From Zizania palustris (Eukaryota; Streptophyta; Magnoliopsida; Poales; Poaceae), in contig JAAALK010000288.1 in NCBI GenBank assembly GCA_019279435.1, positions 71,372,811-71,436,810 on the forward strand: a stretch of DNA of 64,000 bases, read 5' to 3'. A model generated the notes under the pieces. That model saw only the letters and a program-made list of their open reading frames with translations. It ran no database searches and was not told where the DNA came from. A program made the position numbers and the translations under genes. Positions 11,301 through 22,868 of the stretch are shown here, piece by piece (the stretch's first letter is position 1; the number at the start of each line of letters is the position of its first letter).

Positions 11301-11865
11301 CTGGCAAATCAAAGACCCTCTAGAATCAACCACAGAAGAACTGCCCTTCTTAAAACGAACCTCCAAACCATCCTCAAGAAGTTGCGAAACAGAAATCAAA
11401 TTGAAGTTCAAATTTCCAACCAAAGCAATGTTCTTCAAAGAGAAATGGTCTAAGATGCGAATTGAGCCTATGTCATGTACCTTCCCTTGACCACTTTTCC
11501 TGAAGGTGATTTATTCCTTGGAGCTCGGGGGAGAGAGACTGGATAACCATCTGCGATGTCCCGTCATGTGGCGAGAGCATCCTGAGTCCATGATCCAAAC
11601 GTCCTCCAATCCATGATCCTGCACAATCAGTGGTTGTAAAGAGGAGCAAATGGTCCGGCACCAGGTTTAGCAAAAGAACTAAACCAGTGTCGAGCCATCT
11701 GCTCAAAAGACGGAAAGCAGAAATCATCATAAGAGTTTGGACCAAAACGCGGCTCAAGGCGTGGTCCACGGTTCTGCCTAGAAACTCGGCCACGAGGTCC
11801 AGTACCGTATCCAAAATGACCTGGAGCTCTGCTAGAGCGAACACCACCATCTGGAGCACGAGCAT
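8303..11865 (-). pseudogene. Copia-1 pol (protease, integrase, RT, RNase H), decayed
   Basis: The protease motif DSGCSRHMTG is near 11560-11600. The integrase has LVCHPC near 11095 and core motifs HMDTVGP (about 11010) and IRSDN (about 10830). The integrase C-terminal part is FWAEAMNTACYLANHI near 10640. RT starts near 9990 (FKNKQGEDGVV near 9800) and keeps YVDD near 9365. The RNase H part is 8303-8770 with DSTSAISVGKNPG. It is broken into at least six frames. The usual stop after YPF has been lost by a change to Arg, so the last frame runs on to 8303. The catalytic NGSEF of integrase is changed to NSSKF. Expression would give only fragments. Confidence 0.85.
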
Positions 11866-14384
11866 GAAATTCGTCTCCTATACCACCACGTACACGACGC
11901 GGCCTGGCCTCCAGCCTCTCCCCACGTCGAGGAACTCTCAGTCTACCACCCTGCTGGTAGAACTACTCCTGGCCACCACTGAGCTCTCTCTGCTCTCTCA
12001 ACCCGCTTCCTCCTGAAGCAAAACTCCGCAAGATGCCCATCTTTCTGACAAAACTCACAGTGGTAAGTGGGCTTCTTGGGATGTGGTTGAGGCTTGGGGT
12101 TCTTGGGCCTAGTGGTGTTGGGTGTAGTCCCCTTGGTGTGAGAGGGTCTAGGAAGAGAGTCAAGAGAAGTGCGTAGGTGTTTGGGCTTTGGAACCTAGAT
12201 GGGCTTCTTGGGTGGAGCTTTGGGCTATTCTTGGAACACTCCATCCTTGGGCTAACTAGCCTGGAAAGACTTAGTGGAGTGAGTCTTGGGTATCTCTGTT
12301 CAGGAGTCATTTTACTCCACTCCAATCCCCTCCTAATGGCACTCTCAAAATCAGCCTTGGTGTAGGTGCAGCCTACCCCAAACCCATCCTGCCTCTTAAA
12401 CTACTGGATCATCATGCCGAGTTGTGGCTCTCTGGAACTCACCCAACTCAGGATCTGACGGAGGTAAAAGTTCTCATTTTGGACATCAGCTAGCTCCTCT
12501 CTCAAGGAAGCTAGAACCTCTACCTAAGACAAGCAGGTCTCACACTCTCTATCAACCTGAACAGACTTCTCGGCTTTCAGCTTGATCAACTCCATTCTAA
12601 GAGACAAGTAGTTCTCACAGAAGTGGGTGGAACTGACAGTGTCTCAAGATCTAGCCTAGTCTTCTCCAGCTCAGCTCTAACTCTCTCCAGATTGCTCAAA
12701 TGCTCATCACCCTTTGCTTTCAGCTCAGCTAAACTAGCAGATGAGATGGGCAATAAGCACAGGGCACGATGTCAATGGCATGAGCATCTTTCAGCTCCAG
12801 CTGAGCGCTCTCAAGCTCAGTGGCCAAAGCGTCCCTCTCATCAACCCTTTCTATGTACCTAGACTTCAGAGTCATCAGGTCACACAGAAGCACCTCACAC
12901 TTTGGGCACTCACTGCTATCACCCAAGAAAGGGGAAGAAGATAGACTCTCAATTCTGCTGTTGGACACGGCAAGCTCACTCTCAAGCTCATCTATCTTCT
13001 TCTTAGCCCCTCTAAGGAGTTTTTCCCGATATTTCAACTCATGACGATTACTTTCAAGTAAATCAACAATTTCATGTTCGTAAGATGATACCTTTTCATT
13101 GTCGTCATCGTCGGAGTCATCGGAGGAGCCCTTTTCTTCCTTATCCCGAAGAGCCATTGAGTAGAAGCTCTTGCGGGATCTTCGCCGTTGATGTGAGCGG
13201 CTCTTCGGCCTGTCCCCGAAGGCCATGAAGCAGAGGCCCGCCAGGATCGTCCTTGTTCTTCCCCTTCCTGATGACAATCTCCTCATCGCTTGAGCTCGAT
13301 GAAGAGGAAGAAGACGTGGACCGCTTGGAGTAGCTTTTCTCCATATCGGCGAAGAAGGCCTTGTCGCGCTTTTTGTTCTCATGCTGGTAGTCTCCTTCAG
13401 GGCCTTTCTAAAGAATCTGGTCTTTGGCTTGCCCTTTGTAAAGGATGAGCTATCATGCTTGCCGGAGTCGTAGAAGCCACCACCGGTACCCTTCTTGTGA
13501 CCATTGCGCTTGGGGCAGTCGGTGATGAAGTGACCTGGATCACCACACTCAAAGCACCCAGATTTTGTGCCGTGTCTTTTGAACATTCTCTTTTCATAAA
13601 CACGACGCACCCGGTTGTTAAAAAGACACAGGTCATCATCTCCTAACAACTCGAGCTGGTCCTCAGTGATAGACATCAAGGAGAACCCAGCACAGCTCAC
13701 AGAAGAGGGATCAGTAGAAGGTGTAGCAAGGGCCAATGTCTTTGATCCAGAGCCAGTGAGATTTGATCTCAACTGGGTATCAACCTCAGTGGCCTTCAGC
13801 TTGCTAAACAACTCAAAAATTGTGAAGGTATCATAAGATGTGCTCTCAATGATAGAGGATACCTTGATCTCCCAAATCTTAGGGTCCAAGGTATGGAGAA
13901 CCTTGAGCGCCTGCTCATGATCTGAGACTAACTGAACACCCTCAGCCTTGTTGGCCCGAAGCTTGTTTATGATCGAATTGAAAATGACCAAACAACGCTT
14001 CAACAGATTCAACCGGCTTCTGTGTGAAATTCTCATATTCACGCCTGGTAGGTCTGATAGAGTCGAGCCTTGACCTGGGCTGTCCCCTCATGGTGTGCTT
14101 GGAGGGTAGCCCAGATCTCTCTCGCAGTGGTGAGATGTCTCACACGCTCAAATTCAGTGGGACCTAAACCAGAAAACAAAATATTCACCGCTTTGTTGTT
14201 GTTCTGATGCTGGGAGATAATATCAGGAGAAGTACGATCAGCAACAGGCAACACTGTGAAAGTAGCGTGAATACAAATGTCCCAGATGTCCGAGCTTTGG
14301 CTCATGAGATAGGCTCGCATGCGAGTCTTCCAATAATTATAGCCATAATCTTCCAAGGACGGGACCTTTCCTAGGAGAAGTCAT
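11866..14384 (-). pseudogene. Copia-1 gag, frameshifted
   Basis: The start codon is complementary to 14382-14384 (MTSP). A one-base insertion right after it shifts the frame compared with copia-2 and copia-3. The main open part is 12729-14042. It holds the UBN2-type gag core (IWEIKVSSI, LFSKLKATEVD) and zinc knuckle CFECGDPGHFITDC near 13510-13560. A Ser/Asp-rich stretch and coiled-coil segments follow (KIDELESELAV near 12980). A second zinc-knuckle region lies near 12040 but out of frame. Gag would form the virus-like particle and package the RNA; here it is non-functional. Confidence 0.85.
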
Positions 14385-14435
14385 GATCACTACTGGGGTT
14401 TAGAACCGGTCAAGGTATGGAAAAACCCTAACCAG

Positions 14436-14447
14436 GCTCTGATACCA
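14436..14447 (-). promoter_or_regulatory. Copia-1 primer-binding site (initiator tRNA-Met)
   Basis: GCTCTGATACCA reads TGGTATCAGAGC on the element strand, complementary to the 3' end of initiator tRNA-Met. Two bases separate it from the LTR. Confidence 0.92.
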
Positions 14448-14449
14448 CT

Positions 14450-16830
14450 TGTAGGACCGAAAGTAGCGACCAGAGGGGGGTGAATGGGAGCTTAAAAATT
14501 CTTTTGAATCAATGGCCTGCTCCCAACACCCAACGCACCTCAACAGACTAACAGGTGGAAGTAAACAGATCAACAAAGCCTAAAAAGATCTAGCCTATAA
14601 ACGACCGGTGTCCTAAACTGAAAAGACACCGAACACAGTGATAATAGGCATATTAATCAAAGCATTTAAAACATGGGCAGATTAAACTTCACAGAGATAG
14701 AACATCACAGGCAATTAATTTGAGTGCACGTAAAACGAGAAGTCTTACAGTTCAATGTTGTCTCCTGTTTGGTACTTGACGAAGCCTGCAACGTCGAAGT
14801 CCTGCTTCGAAGTCCTTGTGCGAAGGATGACGGAGTCAAAGCCTGATTCGGAGCAAGTCGTGCGAAGGATGCAGATGTGAACTTCGAAGTCAGAATAAAC
14901 ACAGACCGAAGCTACCTTTCCGAAGTGTATACTTCGAAGCTAACACAAGAAACCAAAGCATGCTAGCCAGTGTTCACAAAATTCAAATAGTAACCTCCGA
15001 AGCAAACAAACTCCAGAACCAATATTCGTGGAAAACCAAGCTACTAAGAAAAACTGGTCTCTGCTGGAGCTTTACTACCGAAGCTAGCTGTGATGCAACT
15101 ACGGTGAAGTCTATCATAGAGGAGAGATTCCAGCGAAGCTAATCAATAAAGTTCGAAGCCTACTTTGACACTGCCTCAGTGAAGTTGCAACTTTAATCTT
15201 TCGAAGTACACGAAAACAACAGCACACACATAGAGCTTCGAACCCTCTATGTTCTCCCGTGAAAACAGCCTGTCCTCGAAGTACACAATGGGTCGAAGTA
15301 AACTTCGAACAGACGAAGTCTGAACAAATTCCCGGAGGTCACCTACCAAAACGCCGAAGTCTCTGCGTGCGGACTTCGCTTGAACGACGAAGAAAAAGCA
15401 ACACACTTCGAAAGCAAGATAATCAGATCTTCAGCGAAAATAGCCAAGCGTAGCCTGTGCCATGCAAAGTGGGGCCCATGATGTATACTCTGAATAGGAC
15501 CGCTTTCCCACAAGGCACAACTGCCAAAATTTCTAGTGCAAACACTGCTATACGAAGGCTAGCTGTAGGACTCTGGCTCCTAGGCATGCGCAAGCCCCAG
15601 GAAAACAGTCCTCAACAAGTCAAGACAGGAATGATGAAAGCCTAAAAGAAATGCAGGATCTAGCCATTGCTAAACTAGCTGTCAGTCTAGGCATAGTTTA
15701 GATAGCAAGAGAAAGCAATTAAATGCTCACTGCTGCATTACTGTGATGTTCCTGGTTGCTGCTTTGCGTGATTCATTAAAGAAACATACCGGCACTCATA
15801 GAAAAATAGGGACACAGAAATCGAGACAGCAGATTTAAACAGATAAGTACTAGTGTCGTGCGCTGCGTGTTTTGAGAACAGAGAGCAAGTTTATTACCGC
15901 ACGCAAATAACTAGCAATAGCCTGCAGGGATATACCGCTTGCTGTTGGTGCTATACTGCAACAGGAGAAAGACGCTCAATGATTTCAATGGCTTCAAGAA
16001 TAAACAAAACCTTTTGCGACGAACTCAGAATGAACGATCAGAACAGAACACGCAAATTGATGCAAACCGAATAAAAACTTTAAGGCGTTACGATCAAAAG
16101 AACCAGACAAACAAATTAAAGTGAATAAAAAACTTGTCGGCGGCGCAACCAGGAGGAACAATGAGAATGACCCAATCTTTTTGATTAGTAAAGTGATTTC
16201 AGAATGGGTCACCCTAACCCTAGGGATTGGGGCCCTATTTATAGGCAGCCCAATAGCCTAGAAAAATACCAAAAGACCCTTAGGGTTTTTTAAGACGCTG
16301 AAATAAAATGGAAAAGACCAAACTGCCCTTAGGATATTTTTACAGACTCGACTGACTAACTGTGGGCCTAAGGACAAAATAGTAAACTCCTATTTACAGA
16401 TGACTTATCTTGAAGCGGAGCTTTCATAGTGACTATGGCTTCGCCTCAGAACGGTCTGATCCGAGATCGGTCGTCAGTTTTGCGCCGAAACTGACAAAGC
16501 GTCCACCGACTTTGCACCAGGTACCCGGATTAGGCCGGCCCGATTCCGCAGCTCTCTCAGCACGGCAATCGCTCACGCGCCCGTGTACCTGAGTCAATCC
16601 TGGTCAACAGCCTAGTGGATCCTCTACTGCTCCTAGCCCATGTACCCAGATTAGGCTAGCCCGACTTCGCGGCCCCTCTGCCCGACAGTCGCTTGCTGCC
16701 CGTGTACCTGAGTCACATGAGGCCCAAACACAACAGGTCTTCACCTCTCTTTGTGTCCTCTTGACTTCCGTTGATAATGACTCATCACATCTGGAGCCAT
16801 GAGGCCCACGCTCTTCAGCATGGTTCCTCA
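14450..16830 (-). repeat. Copia-1 5' LTR (2381 bp)
   Basis: It runs from TGTAGGACCG to TGGTTCCTCA, with the promoter TATA motif at 16235-16244. It differs from the 3' LTR by scattered changes and short indels, so the insertion is not very recent. Confidence 0.93.
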
Positions 16831-16874
16831 CCCTTCATACAACGAGTTCGGACCCCAATAGCCAGACTCAACTC
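16831..16874 (+). pseudogene. Gypsy A1 gag repeat continued after copia-1
   Basis: The CCCTT duplication (16831-16835) is followed by CATAC, which completes the interrupted 36-bp unit, and then another unit with GAGTTCGGACC. The sequence then runs into the assembly gap. Confidence 0.7.
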
Positions 16875-17874
16875 NNNNNNNNNNNNNNNNNNNNNNNNNN
16901 NNNNNNNNNNNNNNNNNNNNNNNNNNNNNNNNNNNNNNNNNNNNNNNNNNNNNNNNNNNNNNNNNNNNNNNNNNNNNNNNNNNNNNNNNNNNNNNNNNNN
17001 NNNNNNNNNNNNNNNNNNNNNNNNNNNNNNNNNNNNNNNNNNNNNNNNNNNNNNNNNNNNNNNNNNNNNNNNNNNNNNNNNNNNNNNNNNNNNNNNNNNN
17101 NNNNNNNNNNNNNNNNNNNNNNNNNNNNNNNNNNNNNNNNNNNNNNNNNNNNNNNNNNNNNNNNNNNNNNNNNNNNNNNNNNNNNNNNNNNNNNNNNNNN
17201 NNNNNNNNNNNNNNNNNNNNNNNNNNNNNNNNNNNNNNNNNNNNNNNNNNNNNNNNNNNNNNNNNNNNNNNNNNNNNNNNNNNNNNNNNNNNNNNNNNNN
17301 NNNNNNNNNNNNNNNNNNNNNNNNNNNNNNNNNNNNNNNNNNNNNNNNNNNNNNNNNNNNNNNNNNNNNNNNNNNNNNNNNNNNNNNNNNNNNNNNNNNN
17401 NNNNNNNNNNNNNNNNNNNNNNNNNNNNNNNNNNNNNNNNNNNNNNNNNNNNNNNNNNNNNNNNNNNNNNNNNNNNNNNNNNNNNNNNNNNNNNNNNNNN
17501 NNNNNNNNNNNNNNNNNNNNNNNNNNNNNNNNNNNNNNNNNNNNNNNNNNNNNNNNNNNNNNNNNNNNNNNNNNNNNNNNNNNNNNNNNNNNNNNNNNNN
17601 NNNNNNNNNNNNNNNNNNNNNNNNNNNNNNNNNNNNNNNNNNNNNNNNNNNNNNNNNNNNNNNNNNNNNNNNNNNNNNNNNNNNNNNNNNNNNNNNNNNN
17701 NNNNNNNNNNNNNNNNNNNNNNNNNNNNNNNNNNNNNNNNNNNNNNNNNNNNNNNNNNNNNNNNNNNNNNNNNNNNNNNNNNNNNNNNNNNNNNNNNNNN
17801 NNNNNNNNNNNNNNNNNNNNNNNNNNNNNNNNNNNNNNNNNNNNNNNNNNNNNNNNNNNNNNNNNNNNNNNNNN
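16875..17874. other. Assembly gap, exactly 1000 N
   Basis: The round length suggests a placeholder rather than a measured size. The sequences on the two sides are from different elements: gypsy A gag on + at the left and gypsy B RNase H on - at the right. Confidence 0.98.
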
Positions 17875-19840
17875 TACGCCACCTTCTCAAGCTTGGAATA
17901 CCAAGTTTTGCTCAGGAGAAGGCTTCGGAGACAAAGTAGACAGGAGCCGTGTCCCAGTTTCCCGCCAATTCTTCTTCTTGAATCAGGCCCGCGCTCGCTG
18001 TCACTGCTGGAGGCAGCGAGGTAGACCAGAAGGGGATCGCCAGCTCGGGGTGTTGCAAGGGCCACGAGGTCGGCGAGGTATTCTTTAATCTTATTAAAGC
18101 AATCTTGGAATTCGGGAGTCCATTCGAAGTCTTCAGCCTTGTAGCGCCTTGAATATGGGCAGACTTTTCTCAGCCGATCTTGCCAAGAAACGACTAAGAG
18201 CGGCCAGGCGTCCGGCTAGCTTCTGTGCCTGCTTCAAAATTCCGAGGGGAGACATGTTTTGCAGGTGCACTGACTTGTTTGGACTGGCTTCAATATCTCG
18301 ACTGAGACCAGATATCCCAGCACTTCCCTGCACGTGCTTTGAAGACGCACTTCTCCAGATTAAGGTGGATCCCGCACTTTCGAAGGCTGTCGAATGTTTC
18401 AGCTATGTCCGCGCTATGGCAATTCTTGTTCGTGCTTTAATAACAATATCATCCATATAAGCTTCGACGTTGCGGCCGATCTGGTGGCCCAGAGCCTTAG
18501 ATATTAATCTTGAGAAGGTGGCTCCGGCGTTGCGGAGGCCGAAGGGCATCCGAACATAGCAAAACGCTCCCGAGGGGGTAATGAAGCTCGTCTTGACTTG
18601 ATCTTCCGGCTTTAACCAGATCTGGTGATACCCTGAATAGGCGTCGAGGAAGCTGAGGAGCTCGGAACCAGTAGTGGAATCAACCAACTGGTCGATGCGA
18701 GGCATGGGGTAGGGGTCACGGGGGCAAGCTTTATTCAAAGAAGTAATTCGATACACATGCGCCATTTGCCAGATGTTTTCTTCTGGACAACACTGGATTA
18801 GACAACCACTCGGTGTGACTAACTTCCCAAATGACCCCCGCCCAGAGCAACTTCTCAGTCTAGGCTTTGGCGAGCTCGGCTCTTTCAACAGACAACTTCC
18901 GAAGCCCCTGGCATACCGGGCGAGCCTTCGGGTCGACCGCTAGAGAATGCTCGATGATCGAGCAATCGACGCCGGGTAAGTCTCCATCGGACCACACGAA
19001 GATGTCCAGGTTGCTGTGGATGACTCCTTCGAGCTGCTCCGCTATCTTCGGTTCGAGACCGCCTCCAAAGCGGATCGAGCACTCCTTCCCATTCTGGATC
19101 AGGATCTTCGTGACGATCTCCCTCTCCGGGAGTGGCTTGGCTGGGTGCCCCTTCAGAGGAGCATCTCCGGCGTCTGACAACCCAGCCTCCCCTGAGCTTC
19201 CGCGGATGCTGTGGACTTGTCGTGGCTCCAATGGGGCCAAGTGGCCATACTCGACCTGGCGGGCCACTGCCTGATCTCCCAAGATCGACAGCACTCCTCT
19301 CGGAGTTGGCATCTTGAGGCATAGGTAGTTGTGGTGGGCAATGGCTCCAAAGCAGTTGAGCATCCCCCTCCTTAAGATGGCGTTGTAGGCGTACGGAGCG
19401 TCGACAACGTCGAAGATGATCTCCTCGCTGCAACGAAGGGGGGATTCTCTGAAGGTCACCTCCAGCCAAATCTGGCCAAGAGCATCGAGTGGTGGACCTG
19501 CGAAGCCCTGGAGTGGCCGGGACGCCGGCAGCAAGTGCTTTCGGGAAAGACACAGTTGGTCGAAAGCCTGCACAAAGATAATGTCAGCGGAACTCCCGCC
19601 ATCAACCAGGATGCGACGCACCTCAACACCCGCGATGTCTGCCGAGATGACGAGGGGATCAGCGTGCGGGAACTTGACGCTGGCGGCGTCCTCGGTGGTG
19701 AAGGAGATGGGGACGTGGGACAATTCGGGAAGCGTGGAGAAGCTTGAGGTGCCAATATGTCCGACCTCCCGGACGTAGTCCCTCCACTGGCACTTTGACA
19801 TGGCTCGCAGAACCCCTCCTCCAGATATGGGGAGGACCAC
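17875..19840 (-). pseudogene. Gypsy B1 protease, reverse transcriptase and RNase H
   Basis: The frame 18860-19840 carries the aspartic protease (RRILVDGGSSADIIF near 19590) and the start of RT. A shift near 18880 leads to 18403-18888, with SFLDAYSGYHQI near 18660, MPFGLRNAGATFS near 18530 and catalytic YMDDIVIK near 18450. The thumb and connection regions follow (LAALSRFLARS near 18190). The first RNase H runs into the gap (ALATPRAGDP, YSKLEKVA near 17890). The reading frames are degraded by several shifts. The enzyme copies element RNA into DNA in the cytoplasmic particle. Confidence 0.82.
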
Positions 19841-21403
19841 CCGCTTTCCTCGGTCCGCTTCGTCCTCGAGCTTGGGGGCCTGGACCCTGTCGAGCTCCAG
19901 AGCTAAGCCCAGAGCTTCTGGTCCGTCCCCGCGCCCGACTATCTAGACAACGTCGGGGCAAGGTACAGGAGCTCCTTTGTCAGTGGAGCCGCGACCGGAG
20001 TTTCGCTCGAGGTAGTCATTCCAGAGGGCGAGGATGGTCCAGCAGGAGTCGGTTGTCGTGGCTTCGGTTCTCGCCGTGGACGTTGCCGTAGAGAGTTGCC
20101 CCTGGGAAACGCCCTTGGTGGAGCCCTAGCTACGGAGAGACGCCCTCCGCCGGATGTGTGCGGGTGCTTGGCGGGGCCCCTTGGGGTGATACTGAGGACT
20201 TCCCCTCGAAGGTGCTTTCAACCCCACCGGGAGTCCCGGTGAGCGGAGTCTTGGTGGCTGAAGTCCTGTCGGCGAAGGTCTGGAACGAGACGGACCCCGC
20301 GGTCGAGATCTAGAGGTGCCTCGTACACCTTGGCGTTTGAAGCCCGGACGGGGACAATCATCTCCTGCCGGCACAACTGGCCTTCCTCGGATCGGGCGTA
20401 CTCTTCGAAGTATGTCATGAGATGTGACACCGAGGAAATCGGCTTTCGATGAAGCTTGTCAAGGAGGCCTTGGTGGGTGACACCCACCCGGGCGGCATCG
20501 ATGATTGAGGAGGCCGAGAGTCCCTTGATCTGGGCCTTGGTGTGCGCGAAGCGTTGAGAGTACTGTCGCAGCGTCTCCTCGGGCTGCTGCTTCACCTGAA
20601 AGAGGCTCCCGGTTGACATCGGGGCCACGAAAGTCCCCTGGAAGTTGTTGACGAACTTCTTCTTCAGCTGGTCCCACGAACGGATGGTTCTAGGCCGCAG
20701 CGACCAGAACCACCGGAGAGCGATTCCTTCGAGGGCCAGAGGGAAGCACTTGGCCATGGTTTCGTGGTTCCCCCCGCACGCTTCTATTGCCAGAGCGTAT
20801 GAGCAGGATAACTCTCCAAGGTCGGAGTCCCCGGAGTATTTCAGGAGCATGGCGGCGTGAAACTTCGCGTCAAAGCGCACCCTTTGGAGGTCTGGGTGCA
20901 GGGGGGACTCCTCGTCGTACGACGCGTTCTCCTCCTCCACCTGATCTTCGTCGTCTCTCAAGGCCACGGCCGCAACCCCCAGCGCTCGTGAAGGCTCCGG
21001 GGGCGGAGTGACGCCTCTTGGCGCCATTGGGCCAGTTCCACCTTCAACCTGGCGTTGTCGGCTACCAGAGCAGCATCCTGGCTCCCGCTTCCTCCGGAGG
21101 CAGTCTTCGGTCTTGCGAGCGGACGTAGTCGGTCCGGAGGGCCACCACCGGGGGCCTACTTGGAGGGTGCACCTCAGAAGGCCCCTCCTGGGGTCCTGTG
21201 GGGTTGACGGAGGCCGGCTCCACATAGCCAACAGGACCCCGAGCCTCCGACATCCCCCCAGGAGCCTGGGTCGGCTCTGTGGCAGGCGCTTTGATGGACG
21301 CGACGGCTGGTGGATCTGGAGTGGTGACTAGAGCAGGCTCAACTCCGGCGGTGCGGGCTGACCGTCGCAGAGGAACCGTGCTCGCGCCCTTCCGACCTGG
21401 CAT
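19841..21403 (-). pseudogene. Gypsy B1 gag
   Basis: The start codon is at 21401-21403 (MPGRKGAS), about 54 bases inside the PBS. The first frame (21062-21403) is proline-rich. A shift leads to 20218-21231 with the retrotransposon gag core: FDAKFHAAMLLKYSGDSD, ALRWFWSLRPRTI, FQVKQQPEETLRQYSQRF. After about 20220 the frame is Arg/Gly/Pro-rich and broken. I did not find a clear CCHC knuckle. Confidence 0.78.
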
Positions 21404-21456
21404 ATCTCTGTGAATGGATGTAGAGGACGCTAGCTTCTCGAACTAGGATCCCCACG

Positions 21457-21467
21457 GACGGCGCCAA
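21457..21467 (-). promoter_or_regulatory. Gypsy B1 primer-binding site
   Basis: GACGGCGCCAA reads TTGGCGCCGTC on the element strand, a PBS type common in Tat and Athila gypsy elements. It lies four bases from the LTR end at 21472. The same site occurs in B2 at 41033-41043. Confidence 0.8.
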
Positions 21468-22868
21468 CTATTGGGACGATGGATCGAGCCAACAGGTTTT
21501 CTAGAAGATGAGAGCAATGGAATGCAGAGCTCAGGTAGTATTCTTGGATCGTGTGTTTATTACAACTGTAGATGTGGGGTATTTATAGGGCGACTCGCCC
21601 CAGAAGGTGCTACATAGTACAGACAGGCTTACAATACATACAAGAATAGCTGCTACATAGTACAGACAGGAAGGTGCAACTCTGACAGCGTATCAACCGT
21701 GTCGGGCGCTGCAACGGTCGCCGACACAAGCGCGAGCAGTTACGATCCTGTCCCCTGGCTGCCCTGACTGGGTCACCTCCCGACGTATGGTTGCGCCCCG
21801 GAGCCTTTGCATCTTCCGAAGGCTGGCCTCCTGCGTCCAGTCGGGCACTTTGCCTGAGGGCCCCTTCTGTATGCTTTCGGAGCTCCCGGAGACCCCTGGG
21901 GCCTCCGCGCCTCGGGGTCCTTAGGTACTGTAACGCCCTGATTTTCATAAGGCGTTAAAAACAAAATTAATTAATTAATAAATGAATTTCAAAAAAAAAT
22001 TAAATGTAGATCATAAATAAGTGAGCTAAAATACGGACCTAAAAATTTCATTTAAAAATAAATCATAGCTCAAGTATTTTCCTAAAATTTGCGTTGCTCT
22101 AACTTGCATCCCAAAAATCTTTCTAGAAATTTTGGTGCAAAGAAATTAAATAAGATGTAATCAATAACATTTCATAGCAAGACTCTAACACTAATAATAA
22201 AATATATTTCAACGTGAATATTGTGATAAAGCATTTCAATTAAAAATAATATTCCCTTTTTGTTTGTGAAAATTAAAAATACATTTTTCACTCGAATTAT
22301 TTAAACCCCGTGAAAAAATACCTTTTTAAATCGTTATTATATTTTAAATACAAAAATGAATTTAAAGTCTTAATTTTGCATTCAAGTTCTGAATATTTAA
22401 TTTCGATGTGAATACAAATATTCTCGATCACCGATTATTCTTTAAAGTATCAATGAGCGATTTATTTGAAATCCAAAATTTCTAAATTTATTTTAGACTC
22501 CAAACTTTCCAAAAACTTTTCACTTTTTACCATGAATTAACTTTAATTTTCAGAAATAAATAATTTAGAGAAGATAATAATATTAAATGCAAAAATTAAG
22601 TTTGACTAATTAATTACTGAAATAATATATAATTAAAATACCGTTTCAGGAATTAATTAATTAATTCCTCAATTAAATTCCTTAATCACTAGCGTTTTTT
22701 TTTTCAGCTTTAACCGCCGTGCATGTGCATGCAGCCGCGCGCACTGCGCACACGTCCTGTCTGAGCACCAGCCGCTGCATGCACACGCCTGCACCTGCCT
22801 GCCACCGCACGGTTGTACTGTGCGACTGCTTTTAAAGTTATTCCTGAAATGAATAAATAAAGTAGTGA

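Larger units (their letters stand above)
4629..16830 (-). mobile_element. Copia-1: complete Ty1/copia (Sirevirus lineage) element, 12.2 kb
   Basis: This structurally complete element has LTRs at 4629-7021 and 14450-16830, a PBS complementary to initiator tRNA-Met (14436-14447), a decayed gag-pol between them, repeated polypurine tracts before the 3' LTR, and a CCCTT target duplication. The domain order on the minus strand is gag, protease, integrase, RT, RNase H, the copia order. The large coiled-coil gag with two zinc knuckles, long LTRs and repeated PPTs point to the Sirevirus (SIRE/Maximus) lineage. It sits inside the gypsy A gag repeat. Frameshifts throughout pol mean it is no longer autonomous. 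Confidence 0.93.

Noticed and set aside
14436..14447. A tRNA gene at the tRNA-like GCTCTGATACCA sites
   Set aside because: Only the 12 bases complementary to a tRNA 3' end are present, next to LTRs; these are primer-binding sites, not tRNA genes.
16771..18065. Long frames on both strands across 16875-17874
   Set aside because: They are open only because the gap is N; the flanks are copia LTR and gypsy B sequence.
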